This document shows, piece by piece, positions 1 through 7,434 of a stretch of DNA of 55,309 nt. The position numbers and the translations under genes were made by a program. The DNA comes from Lachnospiraceae bacterium. Its GTDB lineage: Bacteria; Bacillota; Clostridia; Lachnospirales; Lachnospiraceae. Each line of letters begins with the position of its first letter. The stretch's first letter is position 1. A model generated the notes under the pieces. That model made no database searches, was not told where the DNA came from, and saw only the letters and a list, made by a program, of their open reading frames with translations. The DNA lies in contig JAFLTG010000009.1 of the NCBI GenBank assembly GCA_022510545.1, positions 1 to 55,309 on the forward strand, read 5' to 3'.

Positions 1-2
1 TA

Positions 3-299
3 TTTGATGTCCATACCGGAATGAATATAAATTCCACAGAAGAAATCAGCAAAAACAGAAAGATTGTTATCGGCAATCATGTATGGGTTTGTGTAAATGC
101 GATTATTCTTTATGATTCAGAGATTCATGATGGAAGTATTATAGGCGCCGGAAGTTTAGTAAAAAGTATGATTCCAAATAACTGTATTGCTACAGGTACA
201 CCGGCACGAGTGATAAAAAAAGATATTGCATGGAGCAGAGAATGTGCAGACCAGTTAATGGAACACGAACAAGTTTATGCTCGATTGACGGAAATGTGA
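3..299 (+). CDS. Hexapeptide-repeat acyltransferase, C-terminal part (5' end outside window)
   Basis: The reading frame is open from base 3 to the TGA at 297-299, so the gene starts before the window. The visible 98 residues contain the end of a left-handed beta-helix: IVIGNHVWVCVNAIIL followed by GSIIGAGSLVKSMIPNNCIATGTPARVIKKD. This is the usual C-terminal signature of O-acetyltransferases of the CysE/LacA/NodL type. These enzymes transfer an acyl group, usually acetyl, to a sugar hydroxyl or amine. The exact acceptor cannot be told from this fragment. It probably belongs to the same glycan island. An internal ATG at 21 is not the true start, because the homologous frame continues upstream of it. 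Confidence 0.8.
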   Translation, partial: FDVHTGMNINSTEEISKNRKIVIGNHVWVCVNAIILYDSEIHDGSIIGAGSLVKSMIPNNCIATGTPARVIKKDIAWSRECADQLMEHEQVYARLTEM

Positions 300-420
300 T
301 AAAAATAACTTAATAATTTTTTCGGTCTCTGTGGGCGAGGTTCAATGCATCCGATATCAAATTTATTGTTAACACAATTGGTTTTTGCATTTTTAACTAA
401 GTAGGTTGAATCTTGTACCA

Positions 421-447
421 TAATATTTTAAAATATTATGCCGATAT
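421..447 (+). promoter_or_regulatory. Sigma-28 (SigD/FliA)-like promoter A
   Basis: TAAT at 421-424 is followed by exactly 15 bases and then GCCGATAT at 440-447. The known consensus for flagellar sigma-28 is TAAA-N15-GCCGATAA. The match, the spacing and the near-identical copy at 6493-6519 upstream of the next operon support the call. It would drive the gene at 689 and the sulfate-activation genes after it. Confidence 0.7.
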
Positions 448-495
448 ATAATTTAGTGATAATAGCAGAGGGATTTCCTGTGCAAATTATCTAAA

Positions 496-607
496 GCAAG
501 GATGCGTTAATATTGCACGGAGGCAGATATAGTAATGATAATATGGTCTATCATGTGCAATTTGGAGCAGTGATAGACTTTTCTTGCTTTATATGAAAAG
601 TCTTTTT
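496..607 (+). ncRNA. Structured leader RNA A, possible attenuator
   Basis: Bases 496-578 align with 6534-6616; both blocks are 83 nt. Visible pairings are ATTGCAC 512-518 with GTGCAAT 555-561, GTCTATCA 546-553 with TGATAGAC 571-578, and AGACTTTTC 575-583 with GAAAAGTCT 595-603, the last followed by a run of five T. The last two helices share bases 575-578 and exclude each other. The first helix pairs into the loop of the second, as a pseudoknot would. The design looks like a terminator/antiterminator switch in the leader of the operon starting at 689. Function is inferred. Confidence 0.55.
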
Positions 608-688
608 ATAGTATAATTACTTATTATTATGTTGGACTATAAACTTTAATTCTGCAGAAAGACGGTGGCAGTAAAGGGGAAGACGAAT

Positions 689-2056
689 ATGAGAAAATTT
701 CAGAAAACCCAGGCAGAGGATATGATATCACTGCTGTGGCAGGCACATAATGAAATAAAAAAGTTTATAGAAACAGGTAAAACAGAAGATGCATTGGCAT
801 TACTGGGGCAGTGTCAGGAGGCTGCTATCCAGTTAGGAAATCTGATTGAACACACAGAAGGTGAGAATTTCGTTACAATAGGGATGTTAGAGCATTACTG
901 CGAACTGGTCTATCAGCTGTATGAAGAACTGGCACAAAATCAGTCTACACTTGCTAATATAAACAAATCATTTAAAAATCTTCGTAAAGAACTTATCCGA
1001 ATTGAAAACAGTGTGAAAAATGACATCAATATACGCATTGAGGTAGTTTTCCTTCCTTATAAGGCATCTATGTGGGATTCTTTGGAGAGTGTGTGGAAAG
1101 CCACTGATGAAGATCCTAACTGTGACGCTTATGTGATTCCGATTCCATATTATGACAAGAATCCGGACGGAAGCTTTCGGGAAATGCACTATGAAGGGGA
1201 CTTATATCCGAACTATGTACCGATTACATCCTATGAGGGATTTGATTTTGCAAAGCATCGACCGGATGTAATTTATATACATAATCCCTATGATGAATAT
1301 AACCATGTAACCAGTGTTCATCCATTTTGCTATTCCAAGAATCTGAAGCAGTTTACGGACAAGTTGGTTTATATACCTTATTATGTATTGGGAGAAGTAG
1401 ATCCGGACAATGAAGAAGAGGTAAAAGGCGTGGAGCCTTACTGCAATGTTCCGGCAGTGCTCTATGCGGACAAGGTAATTGTGCAGTCTGAAAATATGCG
1501 GAAGATATATATTAATACCATGATAAAACTGCTTGGCGAGCAATTGGGTGGCAGGAGTTATTGGGAGCAGAAGATTCTGGGATTAGGTTCACCAAAGGTA
1601 GATAAGGTGATGGATACGAAGAAAGAGGAGCTGGAGATTCCGAAAGAATGGCTGAAAGTAATATGTAAACCGAACGGGAGCTTTAAGAAAATTATCTTCT
1701 ATAATACAAGCGTTTCTGGCTTGCTGCATCACGATGAAAAGATGCTTAAGAAGATGGAGGATGTTTTTCGGGTATTTTATGAGAATAGAGATAAGGTGGC
1801 GTTACTGTGGCGTCCGCATCCGCTCATCAAAGCAACAATAGAATCTATGCGCCCGCAGCTGTGGCAAGCGTATGCTGAGATGGAGATGAAATATCGAGAG
1901 GATGGTTGGGGAATTTATGATGATACACCGGATATGAACCGGGCGATTGCGTTAAGTGATGCTTATTATGGAGATGGAAGCAGTATTGTGAGGCTGTATC
2001 AGGAGATGGGTAAGCCGGTTTTGATGCAGAATGCAGAAATACTATCAATACCTTGA
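689..2056 (+). CDS. CDP-glycerol glycerophosphotransferase-like protein
   Basis: A 455-residue protein. The N-terminal third is helical and probably coiled (about residues 1-110). The rest looks like the GT-B fold of CDP-glycerol:poly(glycerophosphate) transferases, with a WRPHPL motif near residue 375 and YGDGSSIVRLYQEMGKPV near 427. A GTG at 665 is in frame, but the ATG at 689 has the good ribosome binding site (AAGGGGAA), so I chose it. The protein stops soon after the GKPV segment, so it may be shortened at the C-terminus compared with relatives. It is the first gene after promoter A. Likely role is transfer of a polyol-phosphate or related group to a surface or flagellar glycan; the substrate is not known. 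Confidence 0.65.
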   Translation: MRKFQKTQAEDMISLLWQAHNEIKKFIETGKTEDALALLGQCQEAAIQLGNLIEHTEGENFVTIGMLEHYCELVYQLYEELAQNQSTLANINKSFKNLRKELIRIENSVKNDINIRIEVVFLPYKASMWDSLESVWKATDEDPNCDAYVIPIPYYDKNPDGSFREMHYEGDLYPNYVPITSYEGFDFAKHRPDVIYIHNPYDEYNHVTSVHPFCYSKNLKQFTDKLVYIPYYVLGEVDPDNEEEVKGVEPYCNVPAVLYADKVIVQSENMRKIYINTMIKLLGEQLGGRSYWEQKILGLGSPKVDKVMDTKKEELEIPKEWLKVICKPNGSFKKIIFYNTSVSGLLHHDEKMLKKMEDVFRVFYENRDKVALLWRPHPLIKATIESMRPQLWQAYAEMEMKYREDGWGIYDDTPDMNRAIALSDAYYGDGSSIVRLYQEMGKPVLMQNAEILSIP

Positions 2057-2101
2057 TTGAATAAGCGAGAAAGTTAGAATGGTATTTAAGGAGGAAGACG
2101 A

Positions 2102-2620
2102 ATGATCATCTGGCTAATCGGCATATCCGGCGCAGGAAAAACCACGCTCGGAAGAAAACTGGAAAAATTTTATAGTGACAAAGGTTTAAAGACTTATCTT
2201 CTGGATGGAGACGAAGTCAGGAACCTGTTTGAGAACGATTTAGGATATACGGATACAGACAGAGAAGCGAACATAAAACGTATCATATTAGGTACATACC
2301 TTCTGGATCGAAATGATATTATTGGTATTATCTGCAATATTTCACCTTTCCAGCATCTGCGTGATCTGGCACGAAGAAAGATAGAGGGTTACAACGAGAT
2401 ATATCTGGAAAAAGATATACAGATCAGTATGAAGAATGATGTGAAAGGTGTATATAAAGAAAACTTGGGAAAAACAGATATTGTCGGATTGGGACAGCGT
2501 TTTGATGAGCCGATAAGTTGTGACCTTCGCATCAAAGTTGATGAGATGACGGAAGAAGAGTCATTTGAGATTATCAAGAAATATATAGCAGAGAAGTATG
2601 GAGAGAAATATGATGGCTGA
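2102..2620 (+). CDS. cysC: Adenylylsulfate (APS) kinase
   Basis: A 172-residue P-loop kinase, short for the family. Walker A is GISGAGKTT at residues 7-15, followed by LLDGDEVRN and the APS-kinase motif ISPFQHLRDLARRK. The enzyme phosphorylates adenosine 5'-phosphosulfate to PAPS, the universal sulfate donor. A strong AAGGAGGA site lies just upstream. The gene overlaps the ATP sulfurylase start by 8 bases, so the two are translated as a pair. No PAPS reductase or sulfite reductase is nearby, so PAPS is more likely used for sulfating a glycan than for cysteine synthesis. Confidence 0.9.
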   Translation: MIIWLIGISGAGKTTLGRKLEKFYSDKGLKTYLLDGDEVRNLFENDLGYTDTDREANIKRIILGTYLLDRNDIIGIICNISPFQHLRDLARRKIEGYNEIYLEKDIQISMKNDVKGVYKENLGKTDIVGLGQRFDEPISCDLRIKVDEMTEEESFEIIKKYIAEKYGEKYDG

Positions 2621-3668
2621 TTTTATAGAAATAGATGAGGAAACACTGCAGGATATTATTAATGTCGAAACAGGACTGTTGCATCCATTGAAAGGCTTTA
2701 TGAATGAAGCTGATTTCAGGAGTGTTGTAGACCGGTATACACTTTCTGACGGACAAGTTTTTACGATTCCGATTACATTAGATGTACCGGAAGATATCGC
2801 CTTGACGTTTGGTCAGAAGATACATCTGACTTTCAATGGGAAACATATTGCTGATATGGAAGTGGAAGACACTTATCATATAACAGACGTGGATATTGAG
2901 AAAGTATTCCGTACACTGGATATGAAGCATCCGGGAGTCAAGAAGGAGAAAGAACGTTCTTCCTTGAGGGTAGGTGGAAAGACAACACTGATTGATAAAA
3001 CTCTTTTGCAGGATGCGTTAAAACCGGAGGAAACGAAGAAGATTTTTGCGGATAAAGGTTGGAAAACGGTTGTCGGTTTTCAGACGCGAAATCCTGTCCA
3101 TAAAGCGCATGAGCATTTGCAGCGTATCGGACTGGAAGTATGCGACGGTCTGTTTATTAATCCAATCGTAGGTTGGAAAAAACCGGGTGACTTTACGCAG
3201 GAAGCTGTGGTTGCGGCGTATGAAAGAATGGTGGGAGAGTTTTATCCCAAGGATTCTGTATATATGGCAGGACTTAAGACTCAGATGCGTTATGCGGGTC
3301 CAAGAGAAGCGGTTTTTCATGCAATTATCAGAAGGAATTTAGGGTGTACGCATTTTATCATCGGCAGAGATCATGCCGGAGTAGGGGGCTTCTATGGAGC
3401 GTATGACGCCCATGCGCTGGCAAGAGAACTATCTGATAAATATGATATAGGAATACATTTGCTTCTGCTGCATGAACCGTATTATTGTAAAAAGTGCGGA
3501 ATGGTGGTCAGTGAAAAAAACTGCAGCCATTATGAAACAGATCGTATTGAAATCAGCGGTACAATTATCAGAAAGTATATTAATGACGGTACGATTCCGG
3601 ATGAGATCATGCTCCGTAAGGAAATTTTTGAATCAATTCTTGACTGTAAACAGATATTTATAGAATAA
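2613..3668 (+). CDS. sat: ATP sulfurylase (sulfate adenylyltransferase)
   Basis: A 351-residue single-chain ATP sulfurylase that makes APS from ATP and sulfate. The active-site motifs QTRNPVHKAHEH (157-168) and GRDHAG (251-256) are intact. A metal-binding cluster with C292, C295, C304 and H306 resembles the zinc site of some bacterial enzymes. ATG codons at 2598, 2610 and 2613 are in frame. GGAGAG at 2600-2605 fits 2613 best by spacing. It overlaps cysC and supplies its substrate. It is the Sat type, not the CysD/CysN heterodimer. Confidence 0.9.
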   Translation: MADFIEIDEETLQDIINVETGLLHPLKGFMNEADFRSVVDRYTLSDGQVFTIPITLDVPEDIALTFGQKIHLTFNGKHIADMEVEDTYHITDVDIEKVFRTLDMKHPGVKKEKERSSLRVGGKTTLIDKTLLQDALKPEETKKIFADKGWKTVVGFQTRNPVHKAHEHLQRIGLEVCDGLFINPIVGWKKPGDFTQEAVVAAYERMVGEFYPKDSVYMAGLKTQMRYAGPREAVFHAIIRRNLGCTHFIIGRDHAGVGGFYGAYDAHALARELSDKYDIGIHLLLLHEPYYCKKCGMVVSEKNCSHYETDRIEISGTIIRKYINDGTIPDEIMLRKEIFESILDCKQIFIE

Positions 3669-3690
3669 GTGTATATAATGTGTAAGTAAT

Positions 3691-3948
3691 ATGAATTCTA
3701 AAGAAGCACTGAAAACATTAAAAAATATTATTGGAGAAGAAGCCTATAAGCAGGTCTTGGAGCAAATGGCAGGCACTACAGTGTATTTTCCTACACTTCC
3801 GGCAAATGCCGAGTGGGTAGATAAAGAGCAGAGAAATTTGAGCCTGAAAGAAGATTTTTACAGTGGAAAATATGAAGTAGGAGATCTGGCAAGAAAATAT
3901 GATTTAAGTATTTCGCGTGTATATAAGATTATACAAGGCAAAGCCTGA
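3691..3948 (+). CDS. Small Mor-type helix-turn-helix protein
   Basis: An 85-residue protein whose second half, LSLKEDFYSGKYEVGDLARK followed by YDLSISRVYKIIQ, is a helix-turn-helix like that of the Mor transcription activator family. It follows sat by 22 bases. The ribosome binding site is weak. It may regulate this operon or be a remnant of a mobile element. No signal peptide or membrane segment is seen. The family assignment is by pattern only. Confidence 0.6.
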   Translation: MNSKEALKTLKNIIGEEAYKQVLEQMAGTTVYFPTLPANAEWVDKEQRNLSLKEDFYSGKYEVGDLARKYDLSISRVYKIIQGKA

Positions 3949-4089
3949 TTCTCCAATTCTAAGAAAAGAGCTAAAAATTAATTTTATCCTTTTTCTTAGA
4001 TAGCGACCAAATACTATGAAATTTGCTTTATTTATGTCAAAGTCAATCCGATACCTTTTCTGAAAAATATTAAGAAAGAGGTGTTGGAT

Positions 4090-5364
4090 ATGAAATTAGC
4101 TACACTTACAGACAGTGAGATCATGATGACGCTGACAGCATTGGCCTGTTTATTGGCAGGTGCTTTCATTGTCGGAAAATTATTTGAAAAAATACAGGCG
4201 CCCAAAGTGGTAGGAGAGATAATCGGCGGAATGCTTTTCGGCGGAACCTTTCTGGGTGCGCTTGTGCCCGACCTAATGGGAAACATTTTTAACAGTTTTA
4301 GTGAAGAAGGAAAGGTGTTGAATATATTTTATCAGCTGGGACTTTCTTTTCTTATGTTTTCCTCAGGGTATAACACTAAGATTGATTTACAGAAGAAAAA
4401 TTCAAGGATATTTTTCTCGCTATTTATTGGCTCGACCATCATTCCCATGGTGGCAGGTTTGGTGTTTGTTAGAGGATTTTTACCTTATTTTATCGGAACG
4501 GCGAATAGTTATGTGGCATTTCTGCTTGTATTTATCATAGGAATTGCCATTACATCTATTCCGGTAATTTCTAAAATTTTCTTTGATATGGGTATTATTA
4601 ATACAAGATTTGCCAATGTGGTTTTGACGGCATCCACATTACAGGATTTATGTCTTTGGATTCTGTTGAATACTGCAATTGATATTGCATTGTCGGAAGA
4701 ATTAAATATTGGCAGTATGTGTATTGTAATCTTTTTGACGCTGGCATTGTTCCTGATTGTTCATTTCATTGGAAAGAAGCTTGAAAATGTAGATATACGA
4801 ATTAGCAATTCTTCATTTATGCAGTTGTGTTTTATAACTCTATTTGTGGTTGTAGCAGCATTGAGCTATCTGAGAATAAATATTATGTATTCTGCATTCC
4901 TGACAGGATACATCATTAGAAGCATAACTAACAAAGATAAGAATGCAGAAGAAAAAGTAAAATGCATTACAGACTTTTCCTTTTCATTTTTTGTACCCGT
5001 GTACTTTGCGTTAGTAGGTATTCAGTTAAATCTGCTTCATAATTTTTCATTAGTACGCTTTATCATTTTCTTTGCTTTGGCATTTGCCTTGGAATGGATT
5101 GGAACAGTTCTGTTACTGCTGGTGGCAACAAAGTTAAGGCGAAAGGTGATATGGAACTTCGGAATTACTATGAATGCGCGGGGTGGTCCGGGAATTGTAC
5201 TGGCGACAGTAGCTTATAATTACGGCATTATTAATGTTGAATTTTTTACAGTATTGATATTAACAACAATGTTGTCATCCCTGATTGCTGGTTACTGGCT
5301 TAGAGGACAGCAGAAAAAGGATGAAACAATATTTGAAAATTTGATAGAAGGAGAAAATGTATAA
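4090..5364 (+). CDS. CPA2-family cation/proton antiporter-like membrane protein
   Basis: A 424-residue integral membrane protein with about 12 hydrophobic segments. Features typical of the Na+/H+ exchanger fold include APKVVGEIIGGMLFGGTFLG near residue 40, GIAITSIPVISKIFFDMG near 155 and the late NARGGPGIVLATVAYNYGII. The start is the ATG at 4090, preceded by GAGGTG. A GTG at 4081 is also in frame but lies inside the ribosome binding site. Its stop overlaps the next ATG (TAATG). The ion is unknown. Its place after sulfate-activation genes could mean an anion or ion-homeostasis role, but that is only context. Confidence 0.75.
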   Translation: MKLATLTDSEIMMTLTALACLLAGAFIVGKLFEKIQAPKVVGEIIGGMLFGGTFLGALVPDLMGNIFNSFSEEGKVLNIFYQLGLSFLMFSSGYNTKIDLQKKNSRIFFSLFIGSTIIPMVAGLVFVRGFLPYFIGTANSYVAFLLVFIIGIAITSIPVISKIFFDMGIINTRFANVVLTASTLQDLCLWILLNTAIDIALSEELNIGSMCIVIFLTLALFLIVHFIGKKLENVDIRISNSSFMQLCFITLFVVVAALSYLRINIMYSAFLTGYIIRSITNKDKNAEEKVKCITDFSFSFFVPVYFALVGIQLNLLHNFSLVRFIIFFALAFALEWIGTVLLLLVATKLRRKVIWNFGITMNARGGPGIVLATVAYNYGIINVEFFTVLILTTMLSSLIAGYWLRGQQKKDETIFENLIEGENV

Positions 5365-6326
5365 TGAAAAAATTTATCTTAACAGTTGGTCCGGCACTTT
5401 TACACGAAGTACCCATTACTGAAATTCATAGTGATAAAAATATTTACCGCATTAATGGTGCTCACGGTTCTATTGAAGATATTGAAAACTATATTGAGGA
5501 AATACGCGCACAGGTTCCTGGAGCAGCAATTCTCATGGATTTGCCGGGGAACAAGGTACGTACAAAAAATGTACCAAATGATGGAATCGAATTAATTAAG
5601 GGAGAAAAATTCACTATTCCAAATGAGTGTTTTAATTATCCTGATTTTTACCGCCATTTAAAGCCTGGTATGATTGCGTGGGCAAATGATAGTGTATTTG
5701 AATTTGAAGTGCTTGAAGTGGATGGTGAGAAGATAACATTTTTGTCTAAGTCAGATGGTGTGTTGATTAATGGAAAAGGTGTACATGTAAGAGGAATGCA
5801 TAAAGATATACCATTTTTCTTTGAGAAAGATAGGCAGCTGATTCAGGTAGTCAATAAATATCATTTGGAATATGTAGGGCTGTCTTTTGTCAGGTCAGCT
5901 GAAAATGTGAAAGAAGCTAAATCTCTCTTGGCAGACAGTATTAAGGTTATTTCCAAAATTGAGACCTTAGATGCAGTAGGTGATATTAATAATATTTTAC
6001 CTCTGGTTGAGTATATTCTGGTTGATAGAGGGGATTTGTCTACGGATATAGGAATCATCAATATCCCCAGATATCAGAAATATATTATTGAAAAAGCACA
6101 GTATTATGATGTAAAAGTATTTCTAGCGACACAGGTTCTCAAAAATATGGAATCAAAACCTATTCCTACGATTGGAGAAATCGAGGCATTATATGAGATT
6201 TATAAATCAGGTGTATATGGTGTGCAGATGTCAGAGGAGACTGCAGTTGGAAAATATGTTAAAGAAACTGTGTCGGTCTTGAACGATTTGTTTGAAAATG
6301 TCAAGGAAGAAACAATCCTTGGTTAG
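5364..6326 (+). CDS. Pyruvate-kinase-like barrel protein lacking the C-terminal domain
   Basis: A 320-residue protein that follows pyruvate kinase through the A and B domains. INGAHGS (30-36) matches the NxSHG strand and DLPGNKVRT (59-67) the DTKGPEIRT strand. VLINGKGVHVRG is the end of the B domain. SFVRSAENV, SKIET, VDRGDLS and LATQVLKNM are the active-site strands, including the lysine of the KIE motif. Real pyruvate kinases are over 470 residues with a C-terminal regulatory domain that is absent here. It is translationally coupled to the antiporter gene. It may use phosphoenolpyruvate or a related compound in modification chemistry. The function is unknown, and a housekeeping role is unlikely. 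Confidence 0.7.
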   Translation: MKKFILTVGPALLHEVPITEIHSDKNIYRINGAHGSIEDIENYIEEIRAQVPGAAILMDLPGNKVRTKNVPNDGIELIKGEKFTIPNECFNYPDFYRHLKPGMIAWANDSVFEFEVLEVDGEKITFLSKSDGVLINGKGVHVRGMHKDIPFFFEKDRQLIQVVNKYHLEYVGLSFVRSAENVKEAKSLLADSIKVISKIETLDAVGDINNILPLVEYILVDRGDLSTDIGIINIPRYQKYIIEKAQYYDVKVFLATQVLKNMESKPIPTIGEIEALYEIYKSGVYGVQMSEETAVGKYVKETVSVLNDLFENVKEETILG

Positions 6327-6492
6327 TATTATATTATAAAATGAATCCAATAAAATAAGATTAAGAGGAAATCATCATTTGCATATCTTTACAACAGTTT
6401 CAAATGCTGCTTATTAGTTTCAGTCAGATAAATAATATATTTCTGGATATATTTCGCTATATTTAATTTAAAGTTTTCTCAATATTTTCCTC

Positions 6493-6519
6493 TAATATTT
6501 TTCTGCATTCGTCCGATAT
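6493..6519 (+). promoter_or_regulatory. Sigma-28 (SigD/FliA)-like promoter B
   Basis: TAAT at 6493-6496, 15 bases, then TCCGATAT at 6512-6519. The element, including the trailing ATAATTTAGT, is almost identical to promoter A. It would drive the nonulosonate-like sugar operon starting at 6666. Confidence 0.7.
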
Positions 6520-6533
6520 ATAATTTAGTAACA

Positions 6534-6626
6534 GCAAGGATTGCGAAAAGATTGCACGGATGCAGGCATAACGATAAAAATATAGTCTGTCATGCGCAAT
6601 TTGGCATCATGACAGATTGTTTTTTA
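6534..6626 (+). ncRNA. Structured leader RNA B, possible attenuator
   Basis: An 83-nt block homologous to leader A, sharing GCAAGGAT, ATTGCACGGA, GCAG, GATAA and GCAATTTGG. TCTGTCATG 6586-6594 pairs with CATGACAGA 6608-6616, and a T-rich run (6617-6625) follows, giving a terminator-like hairpin. ATTGCAC 6551-6557 can pair with GCGCAAT 6594-6600 in the hairpin loop with one mismatch. Leader A has a further hairpin that B lacks. Structure is seen by eye; regulatory function is inferred. Confidence 0.55.
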
Positions 6627-6665
6627 CTATAGGAAATAGCGCGAGTACGATAGAGAGGATATTAA

Positions 6666-7433
6666 ATGAATAATTTGCTGATTATTCAAGCAAGGACAGG
6701 TTCTAGCAGGTTGCCGAATAAAGTATTGAAAGAGTTATGCGGAAAGCCAATGTTGCAGCATATTATTGAGAGGACACAAAAGAGTAAAAAGGTAGATTGT
6801 ATCGTAGTTGCGACTACGGTAAGAGAAGAAGATGGCAAGATAGAAGAGCTTTGTAAAAATATAAATGTAGATTGTTATCGAGGGTCTGAAGATGACGTTT
6901 TAGACCGATATTATCAGGCGGCAAATAGATATAAACCGGTGAATGTTATCAGGATAACAGCAGACTGTCCATTTATTGATCCGATAATAATTGATCAAAT
7001 TATTCAAGTGCATGAAGACGGAGGATATGATTATACTTCTAATACATTAGTAGAAACATATCCGGACGGACTTGATACGGAAGTTTTTAAATTCAGTGCT
7101 TTGAAAAAGGCATGGGAAAAAGCAGATTTAGCCTCCGAACGAGAACATGTAACACCATATATTAAGTTTAAAGATGATTTTAAACGTTTTTCGGTAGAAC
7201 GCAGTCCCTCTTTAGCTGAAAAGCGTTGGACAGTTGACACTGACTGCGATTTTGAAGTAGTAGAGCAGGTATATAATGCTTTATATGATAAGAAAGACAT
7301 CTTTTTAATGAATGATATTCTTAATTTTTTAGATAATAATCCGCAAATAGAAAGAATGAATGAACATATTATGCGAAATGAGGGATATCTAAAATCTGTT
7401 GCTAATGACCATATAGTACAAGGAGGCCAATAA
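6666..7433 (+). CDS. SpsF/NeuA-like cytidylyltransferase
   Basis: A 255-residue nucleotidyltransferase of the GT-A-like fold. The nucleotide-binding signature QARTGSSRLPNKVL lies at residues 8-21 and the metal-site strand ITADCPFIDP near 97-107. The family (spore coat SpsF, CMP-NeuAc synthetase relatives) charges sugars, typically nonulosonic acids, with CMP. It is the first gene after promoter B and is followed by a NeuB-like synthase four genes later. That suggests it activates the product of this pathway. Which sugar it activates cannot be told from sequence. Confidence 0.8.
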   Translation: MNNLLIIQARTGSSRLPNKVLKELCGKPMLQHIIERTQKSKKVDCIVVATTVREEDGKIEELCKNINVDCYRGSEDDVLDRYYQAANRYKPVNVIRITADCPFIDPIIIDQIIQVHEDGGYDYTSNTLVETYPDGLDTEVFKFSALKKAWEKADLASEREHVTPYIKFKDDFKRFSVERSPSLAEKRWTVDTDCDFEVVEQVYNALYDKKDIFLMNDILNFLDNNPQIERMNEHIMRNEGYLKSVANDHIVQGGQ

Positions 7434-7434
7434 G

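Larger units (their letters stand above)
300..688 (+). other. Intergenic region holding promoter A and leader RNA A
   Basis: This 389-base gap has no convincing ORF. It contains a sigma-28-like promoter (421-447) and a conserved, structured leader (496-607), both listed separately. Bases 300-420 are AT-rich and show no feature I can support. Confidence 0.6.
6327..6665 (+). other. Intergenic region holding promoter B and leader RNA B
   Basis: A 339-base gap with no credible ORF. It holds the second sigma-28-like promoter (6493-6519) and the homologous leader (6534-6626). Bases 6327-6490 are AT-rich and I see no feature in them. Confidence 0.6.

Noticed and set aside
348..357. Third sigma-28-like box (TCCGATAT at 350-357)
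   Set aside because: No TAAA-like -35 element at the correct distance.
496..607. A known c-di-GMP (GEMM-I) riboswitch in the leaders
   Set aside because: The conserved GEMM core was not found; the shared motifs do not match it by eye.
3958..4000. Rho-independent terminator between the Mor-type gene and the antiporter
   Set aside because: A stem TCTAAGAAAAG/CTTTTTCTTAGA is present but with a bulge and no T-run after it.
5364..6326. Housekeeping pyruvate kinase
   Set aside because: 320 residues, no C-terminal domain, and placed in a modification operon.
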